Source: JAYFRE01 sp034926235 (lineage in GTDB: Bacteria > Pseudomonadota > Alphaproteobacteria > Rhodospirillales > Magnetospirillaceae). Taken from it: a stretch of 5,775 bases of DNA. The position numbers and the translations under genes are program-made. The stretch is from contig JAYFRE010000029.1 in assembly GCA_034926235.1 (NCBI GenBank), forward strand, positions 1 through 5,775, given 5' to 3'. The notes under the pieces were generated by a model that made no database searches, was not told the DNA's origin, and worked only from the letters and a program-made list of their open reading frames with translations. Positions 4,726 to 5,775 of the stretch are shown here, piece by piece; position 1 is the stretch's first letter, and every line of letters begins with the position of its first letter.

Positions 4726-5775
4726 ATTTCGAGACATTCCTCGATCTGCCGCCCTACAGTCTGAGTCAGCCGGAAAAGGAACGCCTGCTGCTGCCGGCGC
4801 TGATCGATCTGACGGCCCATCATTGCCGTCACTGCCCCGGCTATGCGCGGATCGTGGCGGCATCCGCGCCGGATTATAGAGGTGCTTCCCGCCTGGCCGA
4901 TCTGCCGTTCCTGCCCGTGTCCCTGTTCAAGACGCATGATCTGAAAAGCGTACCCGACGAGGCGGTCACCAACCGGCTGACATCGAGCGGAACCGGCGGC
5001 GCGCAAAGCCAAATCGCCATCGATGCGGAAACCGCCAACCGTCAGGCTCTGGCCTTGACCTCTCTGATCGGGGCTGTGCTGGGACCGGAACGGTTGCCGA
5101 TGATCGTCATTGACAGCCCGGCCGCGATCCGCAATCCGGCGGAAATGTCGGCTCGGGGAGCGGGAATTTTGGGGTTGATGCGGTTTGGCCGCAAGCCGTT
5201 CTTCGCCCTGGACGACGCGATGGCGCTCGATATCGAGGGGCTTAAGGCATTCCTGGGGAAATATGGGGACAAGCCGTTCTTTCTGTTTGGTTTTACCTTC
5301 ATGGTCTGGCGTTTTTTTCTGGCCGCTCTCCCTGATGGAATCGATCTGTCGAATGGTATCTTGCTGCATGGCGGCGGCTGGAAACGTCTTCAAACGGAAG
5401 CGGTGGACAATGCCGCGTTCAAGCAAGGGCTTAAGGGCAAGACCGGCCTTGCCCGCGTGCATAATTTCTACGGCATGGTCGAACAATTGGGCGGCATCTA
5501 TCTCGAAGGACCGGACGGTTATCTGCATCCGCCGATGTTCGGCGATGTCCTGATCCGCGACATCGAAACCTGGGAGGAAGCACCACCGGGGCGTCCGGGC
5601 TTGATCCAGCTTTTCAGCACGATTCCCTTGAGCTATCCCGGCCATGCGCTTCTGACCGAGGATATCGGCGTTCTGCATCAAAACGATGGCAAAACGGGGG
5701 AATGGGGCGGTAAGGCGATCTCGGTCCTGGGACGCGCGCCGAGGGCCGTTCTAAGGGGTTGCAGCGACGCCGTTT
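4722..5775 (+). CDS. LuxE-like acyl-protein synthetase (3' truncated by the window)
   Basis: An open frame of 351 codons runs off the right edge with no stop. It resembles the LuxE acyl-protein synthetase family, which forms acyl-AMP from a fatty acid and moves the acyl group through a cysteine to a partner reductase (LuxC in lux systems). Visible features are the phosphate-loop-like TSSGTGGAQS (residues 87-96), HGGGWK (216-221), NFYGMVEQ (248-255, equivalent to the YGxTE motif), TEDIG (312-316) and GRAPRAVLRGCSD (337-349). Cys347 is near the place of the acylated C-terminal cysteine of LuxE, so the thioester mechanism is probably kept. Start ATG 4722 overlaps the ligase stop by 4 bases and AGGGA (4711-4715) precedes it. 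Its partner acceptor should lie downstream. Family is confident; substrate and partner are inferred. Confidence 0.88.
   Translation, partial: MNFETFLDLPPYSLSQPEKERLLLPALIDLTAHHCRHCPGYARIVAASAPDYRGASRLADLPFLPVSLFKTHDLKSVPDEAVTNRLTSSGTGGAQSQIAIDAETANRQALALTSLIGAVLGPERLPMIVIDSPAAIRNPAEMSARGAGILGLMRFGRKPFFALDDAMALDIEGLKAFLGKYGDKPFFLFGFTFMVWRFFLAALPDGIDLSNGILLHGGGWKRLQTEAVDNAAFKQGLKGKTGLARVHNFYGMVEQLGGIYLEGPDGYLHPPMFGDVLIRDIETWEEAPPGRPGLIQLFSTIPLSYPGHALLTEDIGVLHQNDGKTGEWGGKAISVLGRAPRAVLRGCSDAV

Noticed and set aside
4698..5681. 327-codon open frame on the minus strand
   Set aside because: It lies opposite the LuxE-like gene, whose motifs are clear; the minus-strand product has no recognisable domain and is a GC-driven shadow.

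Overview
The window is GC-rich (roughly 60% by eye) with short intergenic gaps, ATGA stop/start overlaps and a strong third-position G/C preference. The Rrf2 regulator with its C-x8-C-x2-C-x5-C pattern, the DUF2325 protein and the overall style fit an alphaproteobacterium, possibly of the Rhodospirillales/Magnetospirillum type. That assignment is an inference from style and gene content, not proof. No rRNA, tRNA, CRISPR array or insertion sequence was seen.

Layout. (1) Bases 1-1671, plus strand: the last codons of a probable ABC permease, an overlapping NitT/TauT/SsuB-type ABC ATPase, and 48 bp later a crotonase-fold protein lacking both classical hydratase glutamates. These read as the end of one operon. 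(2) Bases 1677-2740: an Rrf2-family regulator on the minus strand, convergent with the crotonase (5 bp between stops) and divergent from a DUF2325 protein on the plus strand. Their shared 239-bp spacer contains a 60-bp core with only 7 G/C bases, several dyads and a plausible sigma70-type promoter. (3) Bases 2741-2991: a non-coding spacer with stacked inverted repeats followed by a very good match to a sigma-54 (-24/-12) promoter. (4) Bases 2992-5775, plus strand: an acyl carrier protein, an ANL-superfamily AMP-dependent ligase and a LuxE-like acyl-protein synthetase cut by the window end. The genes are tightly packed and joined by ATGA overlaps.

How the genes may work together. The third block is the most interesting. 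A dedicated carrier protein, an adenylating ligase that could load it, and a LuxE-type acyl-AMP/acyl-thioester transferase form the core of an acyl activation and transfer pathway. In lux operons LuxE passes acyl groups to the reductase LuxC, so a LuxC-like acyl reductase or other acyl acceptor is predicted just beyond the right edge. Similar carrier/ligase/LuxE sets occur in surface-polysaccharide and flagellar-glycan loci, and the apparent sigma-54 promoter would suit a motility or envelope programme. Rrf2 and DUF2325 look like a separate regulator/target pair, probably redox, iron or NO related.
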